Positions 1-8,472 of a stretch of 64,000 nt of DNA are shown in pieces. Under the pieces are notes generated by a model. The model was not told the DNA's origin, did no database searches, and was given only the letters and a program-made list of their open reading frames with translations. The position numbers and the translations under genes were made by a program. How positions within the stretch are numbered: position 1 is the stretch's first letter; every line of letters begins with the position of its first letter. The stretch is from JALZAI01 sp038212215 (GTDB lineage Bacteria > Actinomycetota > Actinomycetes > Mycobacteriales > Jatrophihabitantaceae), in contig JBBQUT010000011.1 in the NCBI GenBank assembly GCA_038212215.1, forward strand, positions 42,076 to 106,075, written 5' to 3'.

Positions 1-587
1 GTCGTGAACAGCAGATGGACGACGACGAGCACTCCGTCCATACGCTCAGGCAGCTGATCGGCGTCCGGCACCCGGTACGGGATGCGCGCGGTCGCGATCT
101 TCTTTTTCGCGCGGGTGATACGCGCTGCCATCGTCGTCTCAGAGACCAGGAACGCGCGGGCCACTTCGGCCGTCGACAGCCCGCACAGCAGGCGCAGCGT
201 CAGCGCCACCTGCGCCTCGAGCGCCAGCGCCGGGTGGCAGCAGGTGCAGATCAGGCGCAGTCGGTCATCGGGGATAGTGCCGAGCGGCGTCGCGTCGTGC
301 GCGGCCTCGTCCATGACCAGTTCGGGCAGCATTCGGCGCAGCGTCTGATCGCGGCGCAGCACGTCGAGCGCACGGCGCCGGGCGGTGGTCGTGAGCCAGG
401 CCGCGGGCCTGGCCGGCACCCCGGCGTGAGCCCAGGCGACGAGGGCGCGCGCGTACGCGTCCTGCACGCACTCCTCCGCGAGATCGATGTCGCGGGTGAC
501 GCGCACGGTCGCCGCGAGGACGAAGCCCCACTCGCGACGGTGCGCGTCGGCAACAGCGGCAGCGACCGCGTCCGCATCGGTAATCAG
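1..587 (-). CDS. ECF sigma factor, ECF42-like (partial at left edge)
   Basis: RNA polymerase sigma factor of the extracytoplasmic-function type. The minus-strand frame reads continuously from about 587 to the window edge (195 residues seen). A region-2 segment (RDIDLAEECVQDAY), the RRRALDVLRR stretch of region 2.4, a CTCCHPAL linker and a region-4 helix-turn-helix (GLSTAEVARAFLVSE) are visible. The C-terminal TPR-like extension typical of the ECF42 group would lie outside the window. It directly follows a YCII/DGPF protein, the pairing characteristic of ECF42 sigma factors, and no anti-sigma factor is seen. The start is uncertain: no ATG or GTG fits just upstream, and a CTG at 587 would give a 4-base CTGA overlap with the preceding stop; a start inside the YCII gene is also possible. 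Confidence 0.85.
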   Translation of the reverse strand, partial: MITDADAVAAAVADAHRREWGFVLAATVRVTRDIDLAEECVQDAYARALVAWAHAGVPARPAAWLTTTARRRALDVLRRDQTLRRMLPELVMDEAAHDATPLGTIPDDRLRLICTCCHPALALEAQVALTLRLLCGLSTAEVARAFLVSETTMAARITRAKKKIATARIPYRVPDADQLPERMDGVLVVVHLLFT

Positions 588-928
588 GCGTCGAACACCG
601 CGATCGGTCGGATCTCGACTCCGCCGCGGGGCGCCGGGATCTCTTTGGCCAGCTCGATCGCGGCGTCCAGATCGGGCGCTTCGAGCACGTAGAAACCGCC
701 GAGCGCCTCCTTGGTCTCCACGAACGGTCCGTCGGTGACGGTGACCGTGCCACCGTCTGAGCGCAAGCACGTCGCGGTGCTGGTCGCCTGGAGCGCGTCG
801 CCGGCGAGAACCGCGTCCTTGTGCTCGTCCATGAAACTCCAGTGCTTTGCGTACTCGGCGGCGAGCGCAGGGTCCGGCGCACCGTCGGGTGTCTCGGTCT
901 CGTAGATGAGCACGATGTATTTGGCCAT
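584..928 (-). CDS. YCII-related (DGPF) protein
   Basis: Small alpha/beta-barrel protein of the YCII/DGPF family, 114 residues. The DGPF signature is at residues 66-69 (VTVTDGPFVETKEALGG), and HWSFMDEH at 29-36 lies in the expected conserved His/Asp region. The start at 928 is preceded by GAGGA at 6-8 bases. Its stop overlaps the sigma factor gene, so the two are likely co-transcribed and translationally coupled. In other actinobacteria genes of this family sit next to and are controlled by ECF42 sigma factors; the biochemical function is not established. The promoter should lie in the 929-1038 gap shared with the divergent membrane protein gene. Confidence 0.88.
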   Translation of the reverse strand: MAKYIVLIYETETPDGAPDPALAAEYAKHWSFMDEHKDAVLAGDALQATSTATCLRSDGGTVTVTDGPFVETKEALGGFYVLEAPDLDAAIELAKEIPAPRGGVEIRPIAVFDA

Positions 929-1038
929 GTCGTCATCCTCACATTTGTGGCCCGCGGGTCGAGCCGTCTCCGATACCCGACGAACAGCATCGGCGCCGAT
1001 CGACAGTTGCGCCAGATGGCGGGGCAATAAGCTGTCCG

Positions 1039-1803
1039 GTGATGGACTGGAACCTTCGCACGTGCGCGCGCAAGGGGCACGTGACGTACGCACCGGACGA
1101 GCCTGAGTACCAGACCAAACTTAGGGCCGAGACCCCGCTCGGCGACGCGTGGCGCTGCCTGCGCTGCGGCAGCTACGTGCTGGGCGCGCCGCACGGAACC
1201 GGACCGGCCGACGACGCGCCGGTGCTGCTGCGCGGCAAAGCGCTGCGCGCGGCCTTCATCCTGCGGGCCCTCGCGATCGAACGGTGGGTACGCGGGGCGA
1301 TCCTGTGCCTGCTCGCGCTGGCGGTATTCAACCTCAAGAGCACCAAGGTCAGCCTGCAAGATCTTTTCAACCGGGATCTTCGGTCGCTCAAACCCTTCTT
1401 CGACCAGATCCACTTCCGGGTGTCGGATTCCACCACCATCGAGTCGATCCAGAAGGTGCTGCACGCAAAGTCCTCGACGCTCAACCTCATCGCGCTCGCG
1501 CTGCTGCTGTACGGATTGCTGCAGATCGCCGAAGGAATCGGGCTCTGGTCGTTGAAGCGATGGGGCGAGTACGTTGCCGCGGTAGGTACGACCCTGTTCA
1601 TCCCGCTGGAAATCTACGAGGTGGCCACCAAGGCGACCTGGCTAAAGATCGTGGTGCTCCTGATCAATGCCGGGGCCGTGGTGTACCTGCTGCTCACCAA
1701 GCGGCTGTTCGGCATCCGCGGCGGCGCGAAGGCCTACGAGGAGCAGTTGCACGAGGTGTCGCTGCTCGAGGTCGAAGAGTCCGCCGCCGGCTCGAGCAGC
1801 TGA
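1039..1803 (+). CDS. DUF2127 family membrane protein with N-terminal Cys motif
   Basis: Predicted integral membrane protein, 254 residues. The N-terminus has Cys9 and a CxxC at 40-43 (WRCLRCGSY) that could form a small metal-binding ribbon. Hydrophobic segments follow at roughly 87-98, 150-172, 180-197 and 203-218, matching the DUF2127 layout. GTG at 1039 and ATG at 1042 are both possible starts. It is divergent from the YCII/sigma pair and lies 93 bases before an alpha/beta hydrolase gene on the same strand. No reaction is known for the family. Confidence 0.8.
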   Translation: MMDWNLRTCARKGHVTYAPDEPEYQTKLRAETPLGDAWRCLRCGSYVLGAPHGTGPADDAPVLLRGKALRAAFILRALAIERWVRGAILCLLALAVFNLKSTKVSLQDLFNRDLRSLKPFFDQIHFRVSDSTTIESIQKVLHAKSSTLNLIALALLLYGLLQIAEGIGLWSLKRWGEYVAAVGTTLFIPLEIYEVATKATWLKIVVLLINAGAVVYLLLTKRLFGIRGGAKAYEEQLHEVSLLEVEESAAGSSS

Positions 1804-1896
1804 CAAAACCCGCCCCGACCAAGTTCAGAGCCGGCAGATGTTACGCATCAGTAGCCTTGAACGGGCCGAACCACATTCGCCGAGGAGGCCTGAGCC

Positions 1897-3099
1897 GTGG
1901 ACAGCGATCTTCTGCCACTGCTGCGTACCAGGCTGAACGGCCTCTACTCGCCGCTGCTCGCCGACACCACGGCCACGATCCTGCTTACGGCCGGCGGCCT
2001 GGCAAAGTGGACGGTCGAAGTCGATCGCGGTCGCGCGGTGGCCAGCCATGGCGGCCCCCCGCAACCGACGACCACCGTGCGGGCGCCCCTGCGGATATTG
2101 GACGAGGTCGTGGCAGGCACGCGCGGCGGCGTGCGCGCCTTTCTCGACGGCGACCTCACCGTGCGCGGCAACCTCGCGCTCGCCTTGCAACTCGACGGCC
2201 TGTTCCCGGGAAACGTCGAGGACGTCACCCGCACGACGACGCGCGCGGTCCAAGCCGGCGGTATCGAGACGTTCTACCTCGAATCGGGTCCGGCCGACGC
2301 GCCGCCGGTCGTGCTCGTGCACGGCTTGGGCGCGACCAACGCCTCGATGCTGCCGCTGATCCCGGCCCTGTCACGCCAGTTCCGTGTCCTCGCTCCGGAT
2401 CTGCCCGGGCACGGCGGCACGCAGGCCACTGGGGCGCGACACGCCGCCGCCTACCTCGGCGAGTGGCTTGCCGCGTTCGTCCGGGAAACCTGCGACGGTC
2501 AGGTGGTCTTCGTCGGCAACAGCCTCGGGGGACGCACCGCGCTGCAGACCGGCCTGGACCACCCGGAACTGGTGCGTGGGCTGGTGCTGCTGTGCCCAGC
2601 GGTCGCCTTTCGCAGGCTGCGCCAGTTCGTGCCGTTCGTGCGACTGGTGCGCGACGAGGTCGCGGCTGTGCCGTTCCGGGTGCCGCGCCGAGTGGTGACC
2701 CGCGGCCTGCAGAGCCTGTTCGCCGATCCGTCGCGCCTGCCCGAGGCCTGGTACGACTCAGCTGTGGACGAGTTCTTGCGCGTGCTTGCCGTGCGACGCA
2801 ACCGGTTGGCGACCTTCAGCGCGATGAGACACATCTACCTGGACGAGCCCTTCGGTGGGGACGGGTTCTGGGACCGCCTGCCCACCCTGCAGCCACCGGC
2901 CCTGTTCCTGTGGGGCGACCGCGATGTGCTCGTCCCCGCCGCGTTCGACCGCTTCGTGCGTGCGGCGCTGCCCAGTGGCCGCAGCATCGTCCTGGACGAC
3001 TGCGGGCACGTCCCACAGTTCGAGCACGCCGAACTGACGGCGCGCTACACGATCGAATTCATCGAGTCCCTGCCCGATCCGTCCGCAGCGAGTCTATGA
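1897..3099 (+). CDS. Alpha/beta hydrolase with N-terminal SCP2-like domain
   Basis: Two-part protein of 400 residues. Residues 1-110 look like an SCP2/sterol-carrier-type domain (ATILLTAGGLAKWTV, then VRAFLDGDLTVRGNLALAL). Residues 130-400 are an alpha/beta hydrolase: oxyanion HG at 142, nucleophile elbow GNSLGG with Ser209, acid Asp in WGDRDVLV (341 or 343), and His371 in CGHVPQ. The triad is therefore complete. The substrate is unknown; a lipophilic ester is an inference from the carrier domain. The GTG at 1897 has GAGGAGG 8 bases upstream. The 3' end overlaps the convergent meaB gene by 41 bases. Confidence 0.85.
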   Translation: MDSDLLPLLRTRLNGLYSPLLADTTATILLTAGGLAKWTVEVDRGRAVASHGGPPQPTTTVRAPLRILDEVVAGTRGGVRAFLDGDLTVRGNLALALQLDGLFPGNVEDVTRTTTRAVQAGGIETFYLESGPADAPPVVLVHGLGATNASMLPLIPALSRQFRVLAPDLPGHGGTQATGARHAAAYLGEWLAAFVRETCDGQVVFVGNSLGGRTALQTGLDHPELVRGLVLLCPAVAFRRLRQFVPFVRLVRDEVAAVPFRVPRRVVTRGLQSLFADPSRLPEAWYDSAVDEFLRVLAVRRNRLATFSAMRHIYLDEPFGGDGFWDRLPTLQPPALFLWGDRDVLVPAAFDRFVRAALPSGRSIVLDDCGHVPQFEHAELTARYTIEFIESLPDPSAASL

Positions 3100-4051
3100 G
3101 CTGCGCCGCCGCTGCGTAGGGATCGGTCTCGCCCGCGACCACCCGCGCTGCCGCCGCGTCCAACGCGGCCGAGCCGTGTACCTGCGTGAAGCGCTGCCGA
3201 ACAGCGCTGACGGCGATGGCCTCGATCTCCGTCGCCGCGCGGGCCCGGCGCCGCCGATCCAGCTCGCCGTCTGCCGTCATCCAGCAGCGATGCTTTGCGA
3301 TGGCGGCGACGAGGTCGTCGATACCCTCGCCCCGCGCCGCCACGGTCTTGACGATCGGTGGGCGCCACGCGCCGGCGTCGCTATGGCGCCCACCGAGTGA
3401 CTGCATGTAGCGCAGGTCCCTCGCTACTTGGTCGGCCCCGTCGCGATCGGCCTTGTTCACGACGAAGATGTCCGCGACCTCGATGATCCCTGCCTTTGCC
3501 GCCTGGATGCCGTCGCCCATACCCGGTGCGAGGACGAGCAGCGTCGTGTCGGCCAAGGAAGCGATCTCTACCTCGGCCTGGCCGACACCGACGGTCTCGA
3601 CGAGCACGACGTCATAGCCTGCGGCGTCCAGCACGCGAAGTGCCTGCGGCACCGCCGCGGAGAGGCCGCCGAGCTGCCCGCGCGAGGCCATCGACCGGAT
3701 GAACACGCCCTCGTCGGTCGCGTGCTCCTGCATCCGCACCCGATCCCCCAATAGCGCTCCCCCGGAGAACGGAGAGGACGGGTCGACCGCCAGCACGCCG
3801 ACCCGGTTGCCGTCGGCGCGCAGCCGCGACACCAGCACCGCCGTCGTCGTCGACTTGCCGACGCCCGGCGCGCCGGTCAACCCGATGAACTGGGCGCGTC
3901 CCCCGAAGGGGCGCAACGCGGCCGCCACCTCGCGCAGCGTCGGCGAGTCGTTCTCGACCAGCGAGATCAGCCGGGCCGTAGCCCGGGCGTCGCCAACGCG
4001 CGTGCGATCGATCAGATCGGTGACATCAGGGCTGCGGCGCGTTCCCGCCAC
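3059..4051 (-). CDS. meaB: Methylmalonyl-CoA mutase-associated GTPase MeaB
   Basis: G3E-family P-loop GTPase (330 residues) that gates delivery and protects the adenosylcobalamin cofactor of acyl-CoA mutases. Walker A GAPGVGKST is at 60-68, VDPSSPFSGGALLGDR near 90-105 is characteristic of MeaB/ArgK, ETVGVGQ is near 152 (switch II) and the guanine-specificity NKAD is near 198. It lies directly downstream of the thiolase gene (3-base gap) on the same strand. The likely client here is the ethylmalonyl-CoA mutase at 15.3-17.3 kb, or a methylmalonyl-CoA mutase outside the window. Confidence 0.93.
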   Translation of the reverse strand: MAGTRRSPDVTDLIDRTRVGDARATARLISLVENDSPTLREVAAALRPFGGRAQFIGLTGAPGVGKSTTTAVLVSRLRADGNRVGVLAVDPSSPFSGGALLGDRVRMQEHATDEGVFIRSMASRGQLGGLSAAVPQALRVLDAAGYDVVLVETVGVGQAEVEIASLADTTLLVLAPGMGDGIQAAKAGIIEVADIFVVNKADRDGADQVARDLRYMQSLGGRHSDAGAWRPPIVKTVAARGEGIDDLVAAIAKHRCWMTADGELDRRRRARAATEIEAIAVSAVRQRFTQVHGSAALDAAAARVVAGETDPYAAAAQLIDSLRTDRAGTR

Positions 4052-4054
4052 GGG

Positions 4055-5248
4055 TCAGCCGGCTGCGGGGACGTGCAGGATCAGGGCGTCACCCTGCCCG
4101 CCACCGCCGCACAGCGCAGCGGCACCCGTGCCGCCGCCGCGTCTGCGCAGCTCTAGCGCGAGCGTGAGCGCGAGACGTGCGCCCGACATGCCGATGGGGT
4201 GGCCCAATGCGATCGCGCCGCCGTTGACGTTGACGATGTCATCGCTGACGCCGAGATTCTTCATCGACTGAATGCCGACCGCAGCGAACGCCTCGTTGAT
4301 CTCGATGAGATCCAGGTCCGCGATGCTCAACTTCTCCTTGCGCAGCGCGTCCTCGATCGCGTTGGACGGCTGGGACTGCAACGAGGTGTCATCGGGACCG
4401 GCGACGTTGCCGTGCGCGCCGATCTCGGCGATCCACGACAAGCCCAGTTCCTCGGCGAGGCTTCGGCGCATCACCACAACCGCCGCGGCACCGTCGGAGA
4501 TCTGCGACGCTGTCCCGGCGGTGATCGTGCCATCTTTGCTGAATGCCGGACGCAACTTGGCCAGGCCCTCGGCGGTGGTGTCAGCACGAATGCCTTCGTC
4601 CTCACGGAATTCGAGCGGATCGCCCTTGCGCTGCGGGATCAGTACGGACGCGATCTCTTCGTCGAACACGCCGTTCTTCTGTGCCACGGCGGCGCGCTGG
4701 TGCGAGCGGGCAGCGAATGCGTCTTGCTCCTCGCGTCCAATGCCGAGTTTCTTGTTGACGGTGTCCGTCGCCTCACCCATCGGGATGTGCCCGAGAGGGT
4801 CGGTGAGACCGTCGAGGGCCATCGAATCAAGCAGTTCAATGGCGCCGTACTTGTAACCGGCGCGCGATTTCGGCAGTAGGTGCGGTGCGTTCGTCATCGA
4901 TTCCTGGCCGCCGGCCACGATGATGTCGAACTCGCCGGCGCGAATGAGTTGATCCGCCAGCGCTATCGCGTCCAAACCTGACAGGCACACCTTGTTGATG
5001 GTCAGCGCCGGCACGGAGAGCGGGATGCCAGCCTTGTGCGCGGCCTGGCGCGCGGGGATCTGGCCGGCGCCGGCCTGCAGCACCTGGCCCATGATGACGT
5101 ACTGCACCTGCTCAGGTGCGACGCCGGCTCGCTGCAAGGCTGCCTTGATCGCGACGCCACCGAGGTCCGCCCCGGAGAAGTCCTTGAGTGAACCCAGTAG
5201 TCGGCCCATCGGGGTGCGCGCACCGTTCAGGATGACCGATTCGGCCAT
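4055..5248 (-). CDS. Acetyl-CoA acetyltransferase (thiolase)
   Basis: Thiolase of 397 residues condensing two acetyl-CoA to acetoacetyl-CoA, or acting in beta-oxidation. The acyl-accepting Cys88 lies in INKVCLSG, the catalytic His in GGAIALGHPIGMSG near 352, and the second Cys in CGGGGQGDA near 382. The start at 5248 is chosen because AGGAGG lies at the right distance; a start 13 codons upstream lacks one. The pair with meaB, and the nearby epimerase, Ccr, 3-hydroxyacyl-CoA dehydrogenase and Ecm, point to the first step of an ethylmalonyl-CoA route. It is divergent from the epimerase gene. Confidence 0.93.
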   Translation of the reverse strand: MAESVILNGARTPMGRLLGSLKDFSGADLGGVAIKAALQRAGVAPEQVQYVIMGQVLQAGAGQIPARQAAHKAGIPLSVPALTINKVCLSGLDAIALADQLIRAGEFDIIVAGGQESMTNAPHLLPKSRAGYKYGAIELLDSMALDGLTDPLGHIPMGEATDTVNKKLGIGREEQDAFAARSHQRAAVAQKNGVFDEEIASVLIPQRKGDPLEFREDEGIRADTTAEGLAKLRPAFSKDGTITAGTASQISDGAAAVVVMRRSLAEELGLSWIAEIGAHGNVAGPDDTSLQSQPSNAIEDALRKEKLSIADLDLIEINEAFAAVGIQSMKNLGVSDDIVNVNGGAIALGHPIGMSGARLALTLALELRRRGGGTGAAALCGGGGQGDALILHVPAAG

Positions 5249-5367
5249 GGCGAATTCCTCCTCGATGAGTCTTTGCGTGACATTCACTCTAACCGGACCG
5301 TCGCCGGCGCACTGTGTGAAACTGCACCTGCGCTCGTCCTAAGCGCTTGCAGTTGAGACCATGGGGC

Positions 5368-5793
5368 ATGAGCCCGCAATCACTGTTCTCCAAGATCGAC
5401 CACGTTGGAATCGCCGTCCCCGATTTTGATGAGGCGATCGCGTTTTATCGCGACACCTTCGGCATAGTGAGTGTGCACGAGGAGGTGAACGAGGAACAAG
5501 GCGTGCGCGAAGCAATGCTCGCCGTCGGCGATGGCTCGACCCGCATCCAACTCCTGGCCCCCCTCTCGCCGTCGAGCACCATCGCGAAGTTCCTCGACCG
5601 CAGCGGTCCCGGTCTGCAGCAGATCGCCTATACCGTTGAAGACATCGAATCGGTGTCGGCGACACTGCGCGAGCGTGGCGTGCGGCTGCTGTACGACCAG
5701 CCACGCCGCGGCACTGCCGACAGCCAGGTGAACTTCGTGCACCCGAAGGACGCCGGGGGCATCCTGGTCGAGCTCGTGCAGCCTGCGGGATAA
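5368..5793 (+). CDS. mce: Methylmalonyl-CoA/ethylmalonyl-CoA epimerase
   Basis: Vicinal-oxygen-chelate fold epimerase, 141 residues, interconverting the 2R and 2S forms of methylmalonyl-CoA and probably ethylmalonyl-CoA. KIDHVGIAVPD carries metal ligand His12, LQQIAYTVEDI the middle strand, and the C-terminal GGILVELVQP supplies a ligand Glu. The ATG at 5368 fits family length; a TTG seven codons upstream is less likely. It is followed 56 bases later by ccr on the same strand. Ccr makes the 2S product and Ecm uses the 2R form, so this enzyme is the expected connector. Confidence 0.92.
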   Translation: MSPQSLFSKIDHVGIAVPDFDEAIAFYRDTFGIVSVHEEVNEEQGVREAMLAVGDGSTRIQLLAPLSPSSTIAKFLDRSGPGLQQIAYTVEDIESVSATLRERGVRLLYDQPRRGTADSQVNFVHPKDAGGILVELVQPAG

Positions 5794-5849
5794 CCTACTG
5801 CCCGGTAACCTGGGACTCGACGAGGACGATCGACGACGGAGGCTCTCGC

Positions 5850-7202
5850 GTGGACGACATACGCTCGGACGCACTGCGTGATGTGCTCGACGCGATTCTC
5901 GGCGACGAGTTGGACGCGATCGCGGGCATGCCGGTGCCCGACACGTACCGCGGCGCCGTCGTTCGTGCCGACGAGGTCGCCATGTTCGAGGGCATTCCCA
6001 GCAAGGACAAGGATCCGCGCAAAAGCCTGCACGTGCAGGACGTCCCGACGCCCGAACTCGGTGCCGGCGAAGCGGTCGTGGCCGTCATGGCGAGCGCGAT
6101 CAACTACAACACGGTCTGGACGTCCATCTTCGAGCCGGTCTCGACCTTCACGTTCCTGAAGCGTTACGGACGCTCGTCCTCATTGGCAGCCAAACACGAT
6201 CAGCCCTACCACGTCGTCGGCTCGGATCTCGCCGGAGTCGTGCTGCGCGTCGGGCCGGGCGTCACCCGGTGGAAAGCGGGTGACGAGGTCGTCGCGCACT
6301 GTTTGTCGGTACAGATGGAGGATCCGCAGGGTCACGACGACTCAATGATGGATCCGCAGCAGCGCATCTGCGGTTTCGAGACCAACTTCGGCGGCCTGGC
6401 TCAACTCGCGCTGGTGAAGTCGAATCAGCTGATGCCCAAGCCTGCCCACCTGACGTGGGAGGAGGCAGCGGCGCCCGGGCTGGTCAATTCGACCGCTTAC
6501 CGCCAACTCGTCTCGCACCACGGTGCGAGCATGAAGCAGGGGGACGTAGTGCTGGTCTGGGGCGCGTCCGGTGGCTTGGGCGGGTACGCGACGCAGTATG
6601 CGCTGAACGGTGGCGCCACCCCCATCTGCGTGGTGTCGTCGCCGGAGAAGGCGGCGATCTGCCGTTCCATGGGTGCCGACCTGATCATCGACCGGTCCGC
6701 GGAGGGCTATCAGTTCTGGCGCGACGGCGTTCAACAATCCTCGGAGTGGAAGCGATTCGGGGCCAAGATCCGCGAATTGACCGGCGGCGACGACCCCGAC
6801 ATCGTCTTCGAGCATCCAGGACGCGACACTTTCGGTGCCTCGGTCTACGTGACCAAGCGCGGCGGCACGATCGTCACCTGCGCGTCGACAACCGGATACA
6901 TGCACGAATACGACAACCGCTATCTGTGGATGACGCTCAAGCGCATCGTGGGCTCGCACTTCGCGAACTACCGTGAGTCGTGGGAGGCGAACCGGCTCAT
7001 CGCCAAGGCTGCGATCCACCCGACGCTGTCGAAGGTTTACTCGCTCGACGACGTAGGGCAGGCAGCGTTCGACGTGCACCGCAACCTGCACCAGGGAAAG
7101 GTCGGCGTGCTCTGCCTGGCACCCGCGGAGGGCCTCGGCGTACGCGACGACGCGCTGCGCGCGGAGCACCTCGAGGCGATCAACCGCTTCCGCGACAGGT
7201 AA
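5850..7202 (+). CDS. ccr: Crotonyl-CoA carboxylase/reductase
   Basis: NADPH-dependent enzyme of the MDR superfamily that reductively carboxylates crotonyl-CoA to (2S)-ethylmalonyl-CoA; 450 residues. The Rossmann motif VWGASGGLGGYA starts near 237. The four residues known to hold CO2 in characterised Ccr are all present: Asn85 (AINYN), Phe176 and Glu177 (CGFETNFGG), His370 (GSHFANY). This supports carboxylation rather than plain reduction. The GTG start at 5850 has GGAGG 8 bases before it. The product can feed the ethylmalonyl-CoA pathway for C2 assimilation or supply extender units for polyketides; the adjacent epimerase and Ecm favour the former. Confidence 0.96.
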   Translation: MDDIRSDALRDVLDAILGDELDAIAGMPVPDTYRGAVVRADEVAMFEGIPSKDKDPRKSLHVQDVPTPELGAGEAVVAVMASAINYNTVWTSIFEPVSTFTFLKRYGRSSSLAAKHDQPYHVVGSDLAGVVLRVGPGVTRWKAGDEVVAHCLSVQMEDPQGHDDSMMDPQQRICGFETNFGGLAQLALVKSNQLMPKPAHLTWEEAAAPGLVNSTAYRQLVSHHGASMKQGDVVLVWGASGGLGGYATQYALNGGATPICVVSSPEKAAICRSMGADLIIDRSAEGYQFWRDGVQQSSEWKRFGAKIRELTGGDDPDIVFEHPGRDTFGASVYVTKRGGTIVTCASTTGYMHEYDNRYLWMTLKRIVGSHFANYRESWEANRLIAKAAIHPTLSKVYSLDDVGQAAFDVHRNLHQGKVGVLCLAPAEGLGVRDDALRAEHLEAINRFRDR

Positions 7203-7353
7203 CCGGAGCCGCTTGCTCACCCAGCGTGGCGTTTGAGCCGCACACCCGGCGATCGGGCCGCCCTCGACCGAATCAGCCGGCTCCGAGAGACCTGCGCTCG
7301 TCCGCCCGCGCAACAGGTTGGGTCTGCGGCCGTTAAATGCGAAAATCGACTTC

Positions 7354-8358
7354 ATGGCGCTCGACAAAGGCTCTGACGCCCTGCCCATCCTCTCCGAGGC
7401 GCTTCCGTCGTTCGACCCCGCGATGCGCGGCTACGACCGAGCGCAGGTAGATAGCTACGTCGGTCAGCTCGAAGCCGACCTTCGCGCGACGAATGCCGAA
7501 CGTGACCGGATCGCCGCGCGTAGCGCTGATCTAGCCGCGCAACTGGCCAGCGGACAGGCGCAGATCGAATCGCTGCGCCGTCAACTGCAGACGGCTCAAC
7601 AAAACATCACGGCTGACAACGTCGACGAACACGTCGCCCGCCGACTGTCCGAGACGAATGCTGAAGCCGCGCGGATTCGAGCCACTGCGCAGGGCGACGC
7701 CGAACGGATTCGGCGTGGTGTGGCTGAGGCGGCGAAGCGGACCGAGGCTTCCGCACTGGCCGCGGCCGAACGCGTCCAGGCCGAGGCGACAGCACAGCTC
7801 ACCCTGGCCGACGAGACCTATCGCCGCAGAATCGCCGAGATCGACGCCCATCAGGACCGAGGTGCGAAGGAGTTGGCCGAAGCGACTGCCCGCGCCCGGG
7901 CGGAATTGGAGCAGGCGACCAGCGAGGCGAGCGCCACTCGGCAGCGATTGAACGCGGCGTCGGCCGCCGAACGCGACCGCCTGGACGCCGAGTCGGCGGC
8001 TGAACGGGAGCGCCTGGAACGGGCGTCGGCCGAGGTCCGCACCAGGGCCGACGACGATTTCGACGTGACGTTGCGCGCGCGTCGCTCGAACGCGTACGCC
8101 ATCATCGCCCAGGACAAGGCTGCGGCCCACGCCGAGGTGACGAAGCGCGTCGCGGACGCCAAAGCCGAGGCGAGCCGGATGATCGAGGAAGCACTCGCCG
8201 AGATGCGCCGCGTGCAGGCGCTGCGCGACAAGTCGCATGCGCACCTTCGCGACTTGCACCGCGCCCTCGGCGACGCCCTCGACACCTCCGGATCTGCCGC
8301 CGAGTCGATCGACGCGCAGGTTGAGGAAGCCCACCCCCAGCAACGACTGGCGCACTAG
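7354..8358 (+). CDS. DivIVA-domain-like coiled-coil protein
   Basis: 334-residue protein. The N-terminal segment FDPAMRGYDRAQVDSYVGQLEA resembles the DivIVA membrane-targeting motif seen in actinobacterial Wag31/Scy-type proteins. From about residue 35 to 300 it is almost continuous coiled coil rich in A, E, R and Q, including near-repeats such as SAAERDRLDAESAAERERLE. No transmembrane segment is seen. The start at 7354 is the first ATG leading into the domain. A cytoskeletal or polar-growth scaffold role is inferred from fold type only. Genes of this kind are found close to ccr in several actinobacteria. Confidence 0.75.
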   Translation: MALDKGSDALPILSEALPSFDPAMRGYDRAQVDSYVGQLEADLRATNAERDRIAARSADLAAQLASGQAQIESLRRQLQTAQQNITADNVDEHVARRLSETNAEAARIRATAQGDAERIRRGVAEAAKRTEASALAAAERVQAEATAQLTLADETYRRRIAEIDAHQDRGAKELAEATARARAELEQATSEASATRQRLNAASAAERDRLDAESAAERERLERASAEVRTRADDDFDVTLRARRSNAYAIIAQDKAAAHAEVTKRVADAKAEASRMIEEALAEMRRVQALRDKSHAHLRDLHRALGDALDTSGSAAESIDAQVEEAHPQQRLAH

Positions 8359-8472
8359 CCGCGGCATTGGGCGGATCCGCCTCGCCAGGCATGGACGCCG
8401 CGGGCTCGATTTGACAGATCGTTGACGGCCTGTCGCTAACTTCCGACTTTCTTCTCTCGTGGGGGCGCGACG

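Noticed and set aside
5249..5849. Cobalamin riboswitch near the B12-dependent genes
   Set aside because: I looked in the gaps upstream of the epimerase, ccr, ecm and PduO genes for the conserved B12-box and found no convincing match; the gaps are also too short for a full riboswitch.
8411..8442. TTGACA with TAACTT upstream of the multicopper oxidase
   Set aside because: The spacing is 20 bases and the second element is poor; not convincing as a sigma-70 promoter.
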